Of a DNA stretch of 64,000 bases, positions 15,512-23,558 are shown piece by piece. The position numbers and the translations under genes were made by a program. Within the stretch, counting starts at the first letter, position 1. The number at the start of each line of letters is the position of its first letter. The DNA comes from a bacterium (GTDB lineage Bacteria; Joyebacterota; Joyebacteria; Joyebacterales; Joyebacteraceae). The stretch is from contig JALGZK010000001.1 of the NCBI GenBank assembly GCA_025774935.1, forward strand, positions 398,266-462,265, read 5' to 3'. The notes under the pieces were generated by a model, which worked only from the letters and a program-made list of their open reading frames with translations, searched no databases and was not told the DNA's origin.

Positions 15512-18500
15512 ATGAGCAGAGCCCGTCATCTGTGCGCGGTTGCGGTCATCATCGCCGGGGTCCTACCCGCATCCGGAAGCCGTTCCACCCACACGATCGA
15601 GATAACGAGCGTGTCGCCGGGCGCGGAGCGGGTCGTCTCGATAGGCAGCTGGTACGAGCTCTCTGACAGCGACGGTTGGACGTTTCGGCCGGACACGGAC
15701 GTCTATCACCTGGAGTTGGCACTGTACGACTCGGCCACCGCCCTGGCAGCCGGGACGACCCCCTTCGAGCAGCACCGAACGCGAACGTCGGCTCTCTGGC
15801 CCGACGGACCCGAGAACGAGCTGGGGGAACTCGGATACGAGGTGAGCCCCAACGTTCTGGGAGACCACAACCAGCATCTCTACGGCAAACCCCACTACAG
15901 GTCCATCAGGCTATACGCAGGACATCTCTCTCCAGACAACGTGTATCAGGTCTCGTTTCCCGACTCGACTCCGAGTCGCATCTGGCTTCACCCGCTCCGC
16001 TCGAACTACTTCACGATGTCGGCGAACATCCTGCAGAGCTCGGAGAGCACGCTCACGAGTCCTGTCTACGGTCCCGCGTCCGTCAGCCGAACGATCATCG
16101 ATGCGGACTCGACCCGATTCGCATACAGCGGGCTCTCTCCCGACTCTGCCACCGGACTCAAGGACGACTACCCCGTGGGAAGCTACGGCCAGAGACCGGG
16201 GTCGCACGGGAACGGTGACTTCGGGTGGTTTCCCGGGTACTCACAGTGGGTTCTGAACGAAGGGCCAGGTTCGGTGGTGGTCGCGCTCTTCGTGACGACC
16301 GGCTTCACGGGGCCCAGTGGGGCGCCGAGCAACACGCTGGCGAACGACACGTTCTGGAAATCGGATGAGATCTTCCTTTCGATGGGCGACACGGCGACAG
16401 TGAAATGGCACTTCGACGACGTCCAGGGCTACAGCCTGTCGGACAACCCCTTTCCACACACAGCGGGTGGCCAATCGGCGCCGGACGGTACCGCCGGCGC
16501 GGCGGTGAACGTGTTCGATCGGCTCCAGGTCAGCGCCATCGGCTGGGAAGTGCGTTCCGGCGGCGACCGGGCGGATGCGAGCCTGATACTGACGCCGAGG
16601 GCGGCGACGGTTGATCAGCAGACGAACGTGATCTGTGTACCTGACCAGGAGTATCTGACCTCGGCAGTTCCCACGAAATCAGTCGACATCGAGTACCTCG
16701 GCGGCGGTAGCGGGCTCGTCTACGGCTATTCCGTAGTCTTCTCGTGGGACGGCGCCATCGCGAGCACAGCTCCCGGAAGCGTGACCGAGGGGACCCTGCT
16801 CTCCAGCGCCGGCAGCACGTCCTTCTCCTCGAGCGTGACGGGCACCAACGAGATCACCGTCGACTGCGAGCTCCTGGGTGAAGAACCCGGAGTGGCGGGC
16901 CCGGGGACCATGTTCAGCATCGAGTTCACGGGTCTGTCGTTCGGTACCAGCCCCATCGACGTCACGGTCGACCAGGTGCACGACAAGGACCTCAACACTC
17001 TGACGGGATTCGCTGAGGAAGACGGCGAGCTGGTCGTGGACGTCCAGGCGCCTGCGGTGACCGGGACGTACATCGAGAACGTCACACTTGCACACACCGA
17101 CGACTACACGAAGCACGGCGACGCAGCACAGGTGACCGCGACCGTGACCGACGATGACCCGGCCTTCGGGGCCTCGAACGTCGTCGCCGACCTCAGCGGC
17201 CTCGGCGGCAGCGCTGCAGTGAGTCCGGACGACTACACGCGCGGTGTGGCTACCTGGAATCTCGCGAGCGTTGTATGCACTCCTGCGAACGGCACCGTCG
17301 CGGTGACGGTGACCGCGACCGATCCGATCGGCAACGTCACGTCCGAGGGAGACGACATCATCGCCGACAACACGGCACCCGGAACGGTCGAGGGTCTCGC
17401 TGCGACGCCCGCTCATCAGGAGGTGGGGCTGAGCTGGGACGACCCGACGGGGCTGGACGCGAACTACCGCGGCGTGGTGGTTCGGTACGCCGCGTGGGAC
17501 GACTACCCGTACTACATCACGTCCGCGCCGGAGTATCCGGCCGACGAACTCGCGGGGGACGGCGAGGCGTTCAACGGTCTGGGCGCGGTGACGGGCGCGA
17601 CGCACTCGATTGAGAACCGCGGCATCTACTACTACAGCGCGTTCGCGTGCGATCAGGCACTGAACTACGGCGGGGTGGACTCAGGTGGCCAGGACCGATC
17701 GACGAACTACTGGCTGGGTGATGTGTCGGACGAACTGGGGAGCTGGGGCTACGACGGCCTGGTGAACGATGCCGATATAGACAAGCTGGGGGGAAACTAC
17801 GCTCTTGCGCCGCCGGTTGGGGTGCCCGGCTACGCGGAGTGCGACGTGGGACCGACCGATGACCACAGCCGCTTCGGCGTACCTGAGCCGGACGACATCA
17901 TCGAGTTCGAGGATCTCGTGATCTTCGCGATGAACTACGAAGCCGTGAGCCCCAGGGTGGTTCCGTTCCTGCCGCTGCCTGAGACGAGGCAGCAACTGGC
18001 TCTGTCTGTGGAAGAGCGCTCGGTGTCAGGCTCGGGCGAGGTCGAGCTGTCGCTCGTCCTCTCCGGGAACGTCGGCGAGGTCAAGGCACTGTCAAGCACT
18101 CTCACGTACGACGTGGCGGAGCTCGTGTTCGTGTCGGCACGGATGAGCGCTGAGGTGAGCTCGTCGCCGGGGGAGGTGTTCTTCTGGCACGGCTGCGAGG
18201 ACGGCAGTGTCCGGGTGGATCTCGCGGTGCTGGGAACGGACGTCACGGTCGGCGGATCCGGTGAGGTGGCAGTCCTGACGTTCGCGGCTCTGTCGGACGA
18301 GCACGGCGTGGAGATCGAGAGCGCGCATCTCCGTGGGGCGGAGAACCAGCCGCTGGACGCGGACCTCGAGGACTTCGAGTCGGTTCCCGAGCGTCCTCAG
18401 ACGTTCCATCTCGCTCAGAACGTGCCGAATCCGTTCAACCCGGTGACGAAGATCGCCTACCACGTGCCTCACGAGTCCGAGGTGACCATCCGCGTGTACG

Positions 18501-18676
18501 ACGCAACGGGTCGCATCGTGACGACGCTCGTGGACGCCGTGGTACAGCCGGGTCGTCACGAGGCCACCTGGAACGGCCAGAACGACCGGGGTGAAGCGGC
18601 GGGCAGTGGTGTCTACTTCTGCGCGATGGAGGCACCCGACTTCCGCGAGCGAAGGAAGCTCACGCTGCTGAAGTGA
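15512..18676 (+). CDS. Secreted cohesin/dockerin-like protein with FlgD-type sorting domain
   Basis: The 1054-residue protein has a signal peptide and an N-terminal region of unknown fold (to about residue 360). A cohesin-like beta domain follows (about 363-513), then Ig/fibronectin-like segments including GLSWDDPTGLDANYRG (about 620-725). A dockerin-like segment with paired Asp-rich loops (GDVSDELGSWGYDGL...NDADIDKLGG) lies at about 733-808, and a second cohesin-like domain at about 830-953. The FlgD-like Ig module at the C terminus contains NVPNPFNPVTKIAY and ends in KLTLLK. ATG at 15512 is chosen because AAAGGAGG precedes it. The sorting module suggests cell-surface display; the machinery is not in the window. 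Domain assignment by eye, without profile search. Confidence 0.82.
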   Translation: MSRARHLCAVAVIIAGVLPASGSRSTHTIEITSVSPGAERVVSIGSWYELSDSDGWTFRPDTDVYHLELALYDSATALAAGTTPFEQHRTRTSALWPDGPENELGELGYEVSPNVLGDHNQHLYGKPHYRSIRLYAGHLSPDNVYQVSFPDSTPSRIWLHPLRSNYFTMSANILQSSESTLTSPVYGPASVSRTIIDADSTRFAYSGLSPDSATGLKDDYPVGSYGQRPGSHGNGDFGWFPGYSQWVLNEGPGSVVVALFVTTGFTGPSGAPSNTLANDTFWKSDEIFLSMGDTATVKWHFDDVQGYSLSDNPFPHTAGGQSAPDGTAGAAVNVFDRLQVSAIGWEVRSGGDRADASLILTPRAATVDQQTNVICVPDQEYLTSAVPTKSVDIEYLGGGSGLVYGYSVVFSWDGAIASTAPGSVTEGTLLSSAGSTSFSSSVTGTNEITVDCELLGEEPGVAGPGTMFSIEFTGLSFGTSPIDVTVDQVHDKDLNTLTGFAEEDGELVVDVQAPAVTGTYIENVTLAHTDDYTKHGDAAQVTATVTDDDPAFGASNVVADLSGLGGSAAVSPDDYTRGVATWNLASVVCTPANGTVAVTVTATDPIGNVTSEGDDIIADNTAPGTVEGLAATPAHQEVGLSWDDPTGLDANYRGVVVRYAAWDDYPYYITSAPEYPADELAGDGEAFNGLGAVTGATHSIENRGIYYYSAFACDQALNYGGVDSGGQDRSTNYWLGDVSDELGSWGYDGLVNDADIDKLGGNYALAPPVGVPGYAECDVGPTDDHSRFGVPEPDDIIEFEDLVIFAMNYEAVSPRVVPFLPLPETRQQLALSVEERSVSGSGEVELSLVLSGNVGEVKALSSTLTYDVAELVFVSARMSAEVSSSPGEVFFWHGCEDGSVRVDLAVLGTDVTVGGSGEVAVLTFAALSDEHGVEIESAHLRGAENQPLDADLEDFESVPERPQTFHLAQNVPNPFNPVTKIAYHVPHESEVTIRVYDATGRIVTTLVDAVVQPGRHEATWNGQNDRGEAAGSGVYFCAMEAPDFRERRKLTLLK

Positions 18677-18868
18677 CATGGAACAGTCGGTGTGCCAGGT
18701 TCCGTCCGGCTCGCTCGGGCCCAACGGGACGGTCCGCGAGAGGTCCCTTGACACGCAGGCGGCTGTGTCGCATGCTCCAGTATCACTCAGTGACCTGACC
18801 AGTCGGAACAACTCAGCCCCGCTGGAGAGCGCGATCCGCGGAGACGGCCTCGATCCCGAGAAACCCTC

Positions 18869-20392
18869 GTGAACGCCCTGCTCATCTATCCCAAGTGCCC
18901 GGAGACCTTCTGGAGCTTCAGCCACGCTCTCAGGCTGATCCACAGGAAGGCGGCTCAGCCTCCGCTCGGCCTCCTTACCGTGGCGGCCATGCTGCCGGCG
19001 GAGTGGAAGCTGCGACTCGTCGACCTCAATGTCACGGGGCTGAACGAGGAGGACCTCGGGTGGGCTGATTGTGCGCTGGTGAGCGGGATGATCGTACAGC
19101 GAGACTCGGCTCACCAGGTTATCGCGCGCTGCAAGCGAGCCGGACTCACGGTCATCGCTGGGGGGCCGCTCTTCGCGTCCGAGCACGAGCAGTTCGAGGA
19201 CGTCGACCACTTCGTACTCAATGAGGCCGAGGTGACGCTCCCGCCGTTTCTGTCGGACCTGGAGCGCGGCGCCGCCAGGCGGATCTACCGAAGCGCGGAG
19301 TTCGCCGACCTCCATGAGACTCCCATTCCTCTGTGGGAACTCGTCGACCATCGTCAGTACGCCTCCATGGGGATTCAGTTCTCTCGTGGCTGCCCGCACA
19401 GGTGCGAATTCTGCAACGTGACACAGCTCTTTGGACACCGATGGCGAACCAAGACGGCGGCCCAGGTCATCGCGGAGCTGGACGTCCTCCACGGACTGGG
19501 CTGGCGTGGCATCGTCCCGTTCGTCGACGACAACCTGAGTGGGAGCAGGGCCAGTCTTCGAAACCAGCTCCTGCCGGCCCTCATCGAGTGGCGGAAAGGC
19601 AAGTCCGGCTTCAGCTTCAGCGCGCAGGTCACGATCGACCTTGCCGACGATGAGCCGCTGATGCAGATGATGGCCCGCGCAGGCTTCGACACGGTCTTCG
19701 TGGGAATCGAAACATTGGAGGAGATGAGCCTCGGCGAGTGCAACAAGCAGCCGAACCGGAATCGCGATCTTCTCGAGGATGTCAGGCGGATGCAGCGGGC
19801 GGGCCTCGAGGTCCAGGGAGGCTTCATCGTCGGGTTCGACAGCGACACGCCGGCGATCTTCGAACGACTTGCGGAGTTCATTCAGGCCAGTGGCATCGTC
19901 ACGGCGATGGTCGGTCTCCTCCAGGCGCCGGTCGGCACGAGCCTCCATGAGCGCCTCAGGCGCGAGAACCGCATCGGCGATTGCGTGTCCGGCAACAACG
20001 CCGACGGCACGACGAACATCATCCCACACATGGGCCTCGCCTGTCTGCAGGGAGGCTACAGAAGACTACTGGAGGATCTCTACTCACCTCCGAAGTTCTA
20101 CCGGCGCGTGAGGACCTTCCTGCGTGAGTACAAGCCGCGAAGGACGGGCTACGCACTGCAGTGCTCGGACATCGGGACGTTCTTCCGCTCCTTCTACTAC
20201 CTGAGCATCGCCGGCAAGGAACGACTGCGCTTCCCGGGTCTGCTCCTCTGGACCCTCCTGACGAGACCGCGGGTGCTTCCTGCTGCGTTCGGGCTGGCCG
20301 TGTACGGCTACCACTTCCGGAAGTGCTACGAGTCTCTCGTCGATCCGGGGTCTTCGGTACCGGAGGCGGCGAGGGTTGAGGGACCCCGCTAG
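18869..20392 (+). CDS. B12-binding radical SAM protein (DUF4070-type)
   Basis: The 507-residue protein has an N-terminal cobalamin-binding-type Rossmann domain (MNALLIYPKCPETFWSF..., GLLTVAAMLP). The radical SAM core follows with the [4Fe-4S] motif CPHRCEFC at residues 175-182. The C-terminal region, with YSPPKFYRRVR, fits the DUF4070 extension. Such proteins are often annotated as hopanoid or lipid-modifying methylases, but most are uncharacterised. The GTG start is preceded by GAGAAACC rather than a strong ribosome site, so the start is moderately sure. It lies 192 bases after the cohesin/dockerin gene with no terminator between, so co-transcription is possible. A T-rich terminator follows at 20518. 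Confidence 0.88.
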   Translation: MNALLIYPKCPETFWSFSHALRLIHRKAAQPPLGLLTVAAMLPAEWKLRLVDLNVTGLNEEDLGWADCALVSGMIVQRDSAHQVIARCKRAGLTVIAGGPLFASEHEQFEDVDHFVLNEAEVTLPPFLSDLERGAARRIYRSAEFADLHETPIPLWELVDHRQYASMGIQFSRGCPHRCEFCNVTQLFGHRWRTKTAAQVIAELDVLHGLGWRGIVPFVDDNLSGSRASLRNQLLPALIEWRKGKSGFSFSAQVTIDLADDEPLMQMMARAGFDTVFVGIETLEEMSLGECNKQPNRNRDLLEDVRRMQRAGLEVQGGFIVGFDSDTPAIFERLAEFIQASGIVTAMVGLLQAPVGTSLHERLRRENRIGDCVSGNNADGTTNIIPHMGLACLQGGYRRLLEDLYSPPKFYRRVRTFLREYKPRRTGYALQCSDIGTFFRSFYYLSIAGKERLRFPGLLLWTLLTRPRVLPAAFGLAVYGYHFRKCYESLVDPGSSVPEAARVEGPR

Positions 20393-20738
20393 CGGTCTCT
20401 GGACCTCGATCCAGGGACGATGAAGATGGAGGTTGACCTGCAGCCCTGCTGAGGTTAAGATGTTGCTCAGCAGAAGCGACCAAGTCGGTATGGTGACATA
20501 TCCGAAGGCTCTGAGGAGGGACCTGGCGCATAGGCCGGTCCCTTTTTGCGTTCCTGGGGGTGCCATGAGGCGCCCGAGATTGTGGAACGATGCTGGCGAT
20601 CGGTGATGGCGCTTCCTGCAGGGGAGGACAGGCCCCGTGATGAAGGGCGTCGGAGGGTCGGATGAACCGACCCCCGACAACACGATCGCCAGAGCGAGGG
20701 TGGACCCCGCCGGGCGAGACCAAGAGAGGTAGAAGACA
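20393..20738. other. Intergenic leader of the cold-shock gene
   Basis: These 346 bases hold a stem CTGCTGAG / CTCAGCAG (20446-20473), the T-rich terminator at 20518 and a long purine-rich stretch before the cold-shock start. The part from about 20548 to 20738 may be a 5' leader of roughly 190 bases, a feature known for cspA-type genes. No gene is seen. Confidence 0.45.
20518..20547 (+). terminator. Rho-independent terminator after the radical SAM gene
   Basis: GGGACC(T)GGC and GCCGGTCCC form a stem with one bulge, directly followed by TTTTT. This is one of the few classical T-run terminators in the window. Confidence 0.8.
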
Positions 20739-20954
20739 GTGAGTACGAACGGAACTGTGAAGTGGTTCAACGACAGCAAGGGTTTTGGCTTCATCGAGGT
20801 GGAGGACGGATCGAAGGACGTCTTCGTCCACCACTCCGCGATTCAGAGCGCAAGCGAGTACAAGTCGCTGAACGAAGGTGACCGCGTGCAGTTCGACGTC
20901 GTCCAGGGCGAGAAGGGCCCGGCGGCGGAGAACGTCATGAGGATCGAAGCCTAG
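20739..20954 (+). CDS. Cold-shock protein, CspA family
   Basis: The single cold-shock domain of 71 residues binds single-stranded RNA/DNA. RNP1 is KGFGFIEV and RNP2 is VFVHH; the opening [14 protein letters not shown] is diagnostic. It starts at GTG after GAGAGG. A long leader and a strong downstream hairpin suggest a stand-alone transcript under post-transcriptional control, which is inference from the family. Specific paralog identity cannot be given. Confidence 0.96.
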   Translation: MSTNGTVKWFNDSKGFGFIEVEDGSKDVFVHHSAIQSASEYKSLNEGDRVQFDVVQGEKGPAAENVMRIEA

Positions 20955-20990
20955 CCAGCGGCTACACAGTCGCAAGCTGAGTAGAAGAGC

Positions 20991-21024
20991 GCAGGGCCAG
21001 CCGGGATCGACCGGTTGGCCCTGC
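20991..21024 (+). terminator. Strong hairpin terminator after the cold-shock gene
   Basis: GCAGGGCCAGCCGG pairs with CCGGTTGGCCCTGC around a GATCGA loop (14 bp, one wobble). It is followed by AGCTTC without a T-run. Confidence 0.75.
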
Positions 21025-21183
21025 AGCTTCGTGGCGTCCGGCGGAACCGTGCGCCTCCACGGTCGACTCCGTGCGCGTGTTCCTGCTGTTCCTGCCGGAG
21101 ACGGTGTATCCATGGGCACGTGCGAGGCGGAAGTCGCGCAATGAGCTCTCAGGCGCGACCTAGGCAGTTGAATCGGGCCCGAT

Positions 21184-21212
21184 TTGTGCATAACGGCAAT
21201 CTGTGCTAGTTT
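21184..21212 (+). promoter_or_regulatory. Predicted promoter of the metal efflux locus
   Basis: TTGTGC (21184) and TAGTTT (21207) have a 17-base spacer ending in TGTGC. It lies about 105 bases before the first gene of the locus. Confidence 0.5.
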
Positions 21213-21316
21213 GGAGCCATGAGTACTCATCAGTGCCGCCACGGCTTGGCCTGATGGACCGGCAGCGCTCAAGCACGGCCGTGAGGTCTGAACGGTCACA
21301 CAGCGAACGGGACCAC

Positions 21317-21760
21317 ATGAAGCGAAGCACCCACAGGAGAGCCACCACACTGGTTTGCGTGTTGTCCTGTCTCCTCGCGACCACCGGGGTGATGCCCGGT
21401 CTCTTCGTCTGCGTCTCGGCAGACGGGCAGGTTCAGGTCAAGACGAGCTGCGACTGCCGCCCGGGCCCCTCATGGGAGTCAGCGTCTGGAGAAGCTTCTC
21501 ATCATCCCGCAGACCTGAAGGGCTCGCCCTCAAAGGACTCCTGCGGTCCGTGCTCGGACATCCCCCTGTCGGCCAGTACAGATGTGCCCATCATTCACGC
21601 GCAGGACACGACGTTCCAGCCCAAGGAGCTCGTGCTCGCTGCGCTCTCGTCTTCTCTGCCTCCCACTCACGAGGCCGGGGACGGGAGCCTGCTTCCGCGA
21701 CCACAACCTGCACGCGATTCCACCCGCGCCTCTCTCCGAACAGTCGTTCTGCTCTGCTAG
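21317..21760 (+). CDS. Exported Cys-rich small protein of a metal-efflux locus
   Basis: The 147-residue protein has a signal peptide (residues about 8-30) followed by FVCVSADGQVQVKTSCDC and a CGPC pair, four or more cysteines that could bind metal or form disulfides. The C-terminal half is Pro/Ser-rich and low in structure. Small secreted proteins with this opening often precede CusA/CzcA-type systems in FCB and Planctomycete genomes (recollection, not searched). Position directly upstream of the RND adaptor supports a role in metal binding or sensing. ATG at 21317 is chosen; the open frame upstream contains the promoter. No strong ribosome site is seen. Confidence 0.6.
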   Translation: MKRSTHRRATTLVCVLSCLLATTGVMPGLFVCVSADGQVQVKTSCDCRPGPSWESASGEASHHPADLKGSPSKDSCGPCSDIPLSASTDVPIIHAQDTTFQPKELVLAALSSSLPPTHEAGDGSLLPRPQPARDSTRASLRTVVLLC

Positions 21761-21969
21761 CGTCCTCCAGAGATGCTGCTGGCTGACCTCTCTCACTGAC
21801 GAACGTGGATCGGTCACCGTGGTGCGTTGCGCGCCCGGCTTCCACCGCGCACTGTGGCGGAGACAGCACACATCCCGAGGAACTCTCACGCGTCCGAAGT
21901 GCTTCGCACGATTCGATGGGAGGCTGGAGCCGTCGGGAACACCTCACAGCGGAGTCGAACGGAGATACC

Positions 21970-23541
21970 ATGAGAAGCAAGAAGCCAATCCTGATTGCCG
22001 CCCTGGCCGTGATCGTCGCGGTCTCGGCTCTGATCGTGATGACGGGCTGCGATCCGTCGTCTGGAGAAGAGCAGATGGCCGCAGCGCCTCAGGGCGAGCT
22101 GTGCGCCGAACACCAGCTTCCGATCGCCGAGTGCTTCATCTGTGACCCTGCCCTCCGCGACCCGGAACGACTCTGGTGCGCAGAGCACGACCGCTACGAA
22201 GACCGCTGCTTCATCTGCCACCCCGAGATCAGGGAGGCAGATCGTTTGTGGTGCGCCGAGCACAACCTCTACGAGGACGAGTGCGTCTTCTGTCATCCGG
22301 AGCTGCGCGAGGCCAGCGCCGGTTGCGAGGAGGAAGCGTGTGGCGGTTGCCCGGGTGAGGAAGCGAGTACCTCGTCCTCCGCCGAGCTGTGGTGCGCCGA
22401 GCACGGAGTCTCGGAGGCGGACTGCGGGATCTGCCACCCGGACCTCGCCGCCGACCTGGAACCCGGAGAGGGTCTGAAGATACGGATGGAGTCGTCCGAA
22501 TCCGCCGTCAAGGCCGGGGTCGGTACGTCGACACCGGTCCCGGGCGGGTCCCTCGCGGGAATCGAGGTCTTGAGTCGGGTGTCCTACGACCAGAACCGCC
22601 TGGCCCGGATCACGCCACTCGTGGCGGGAGTCGTACAGCGCGTGCCAGCGGACGCGGGAGACGCTGTCTCGAAGGGTCAGGCACTCGTCGAGATCACCTC
22701 TCCGGAGGTTGCCAGCGCGAAGAGCGACTACCTGAGCGCGCTGGCGAACGAAGCCTCGAAGCAGATCGCCTTCGAGCGCGAGGAGGGCCTCGCGGAGAAG
22801 GACCTCTCCTCCCGGCAGGCGTACGAGGATGCCCTGGCCGAGCGCGAGGCCGCAGCGAGCGCCACCAAGACGGCACGCGAGCGGCTCGTGTACTACGGAT
22901 TGACGGATACACAGATCCGGAAGATCACGGAGACGCGCTCGACGTCCTCCAGTCTCGTGATCCTCGCGCCCTTCGCGGGGACCCTGATCGACAGGGACGC
23001 CGTCGTCGGCCAGGCCGTCGAGGTCGGCGACGTGCTGTTCACCCTGGTCGATCTCTCGTCGATGTGGCTGGAGCTCTCCGTCCCGGAAGACAGAGTGTCC
23101 TCGCTCGTCGTCGGTGATCCGGTCTCGGCGACCTTCGACGCGCTGCCCGGGGCGGTCGCCCATGGCAGCCTCACCTGGCTGGCCCCTGGCGTCGACGAAC
23201 AGAGTCGGATGGTCAGCGCCCGCGCCGTCGTGCCCGAACCCGATCCCGCCCTGAGGGACGGGCTCTTCGGCACCGCGAGGATCCTCCCGCAGAGGAGCGC
23301 GGCAGGCCTCCGCGTCCCGGCGGACGCCCTCCATCGCTTCGACGATGCGCCGTTCGTCTTCGTCAGGCTCGACAATGACCTCTACGAGATCCGGAGAGTC
23401 GGTCTCGGGGGAACGAATGGAGGGAGTGTCGAGATCCTGGAGGGACTCAAACCTCATGAGGAGGTCGTCGTGGCCCACAGCTTCACCCTGCGGTCTGAGT
23501 TCCTGAAGTCCCGCCTCGGCGCGGGATGCGTGGACCACTGA
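21970..23541 (+). CDS. RND efflux periplasmic adaptor lipoprotein with four metal-binding repeats
   Basis: The 523-residue CzcB/CusB-type membrane-fusion protein has a lipobox VMTGC (C27). Four tandem copies of a motif WCAEHxxxExxCxxCxPxL follow at about residues 44-62, 69-87, 94-112 and 141-159, with an extra CGGC pair between copies 3 and 4. The adaptor core comprises the barrel-sandwich (RVPADAGDAVSKGQALVEI), a coiled-coil hairpin (about 255-305), SSLVILAPFAGTLIDRDAVVGQ, and the beta-barrel and membrane-proximal domains. It links an inner-membrane pump to an outer-membrane channel. The repeats probably capture divalent cations (inference). ATG at 21970 is chosen at the signal; the pump gene follows after 17 bases. 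Confidence 0.9.
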   Translation: MRSKKPILIAALAVIVAVSALIVMTGCDPSSGEEQMAAAPQGELCAEHQLPIAECFICDPALRDPERLWCAEHDRYEDRCFICHPEIREADRLWCAEHNLYEDECVFCHPELREASAGCEEEACGGCPGEEASTSSSAELWCAEHGVSEADCGICHPDLAADLEPGEGLKIRMESSESAVKAGVGTSTPVPGGSLAGIEVLSRVSYDQNRLARITPLVAGVVQRVPADAGDAVSKGQALVEITSPEVASAKSDYLSALANEASKQIAFEREEGLAEKDLSSRQAYEDALAEREAAASATKTARERLVYYGLTDTQIRKITETRSTSSSLVILAPFAGTLIDRDAVVGQAVEVGDVLFTLVDLSSMWLELSVPEDRVSSLVVGDPVSATFDALPGAVAHGSLTWLAPGVDEQSRMVSARAVVPEPDPALRDGLFGTARILPQRSAAGLRVPADALHRFDDAPFVFVRLDNDLYEIRRVGLGGTNGGSVEILEGLKPHEEVVVAHSFTLRSEFLKSRLGAGCVDH

Positions 23542-23558
23542 TCACCGGAGACGACCGC

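Larger units (their letters stand above)
20955..21316. other. Intergenic region before the metal efflux locus
   Basis: These 362 bases hold the cold-shock terminator (20991) and the predicted promoter at 21184. The stretch between shows no gene and no metal-regulator operator that I can recognise. Confidence 0.45.

Noticed and set aside
18678-18872. Possible 64-residue gene overlapping the radical SAM start (GTGA)
   Set aside because: No ribosome site, no recognisable sequence, and the coupling could arise by chance in a leader; kept out of the gene list.
18092-20029. Minus-strand open frame of 645 codons
   Set aside because: Spans the intergenic gap and lies opposite two well-supported genes; composition is typical of antisense frames.
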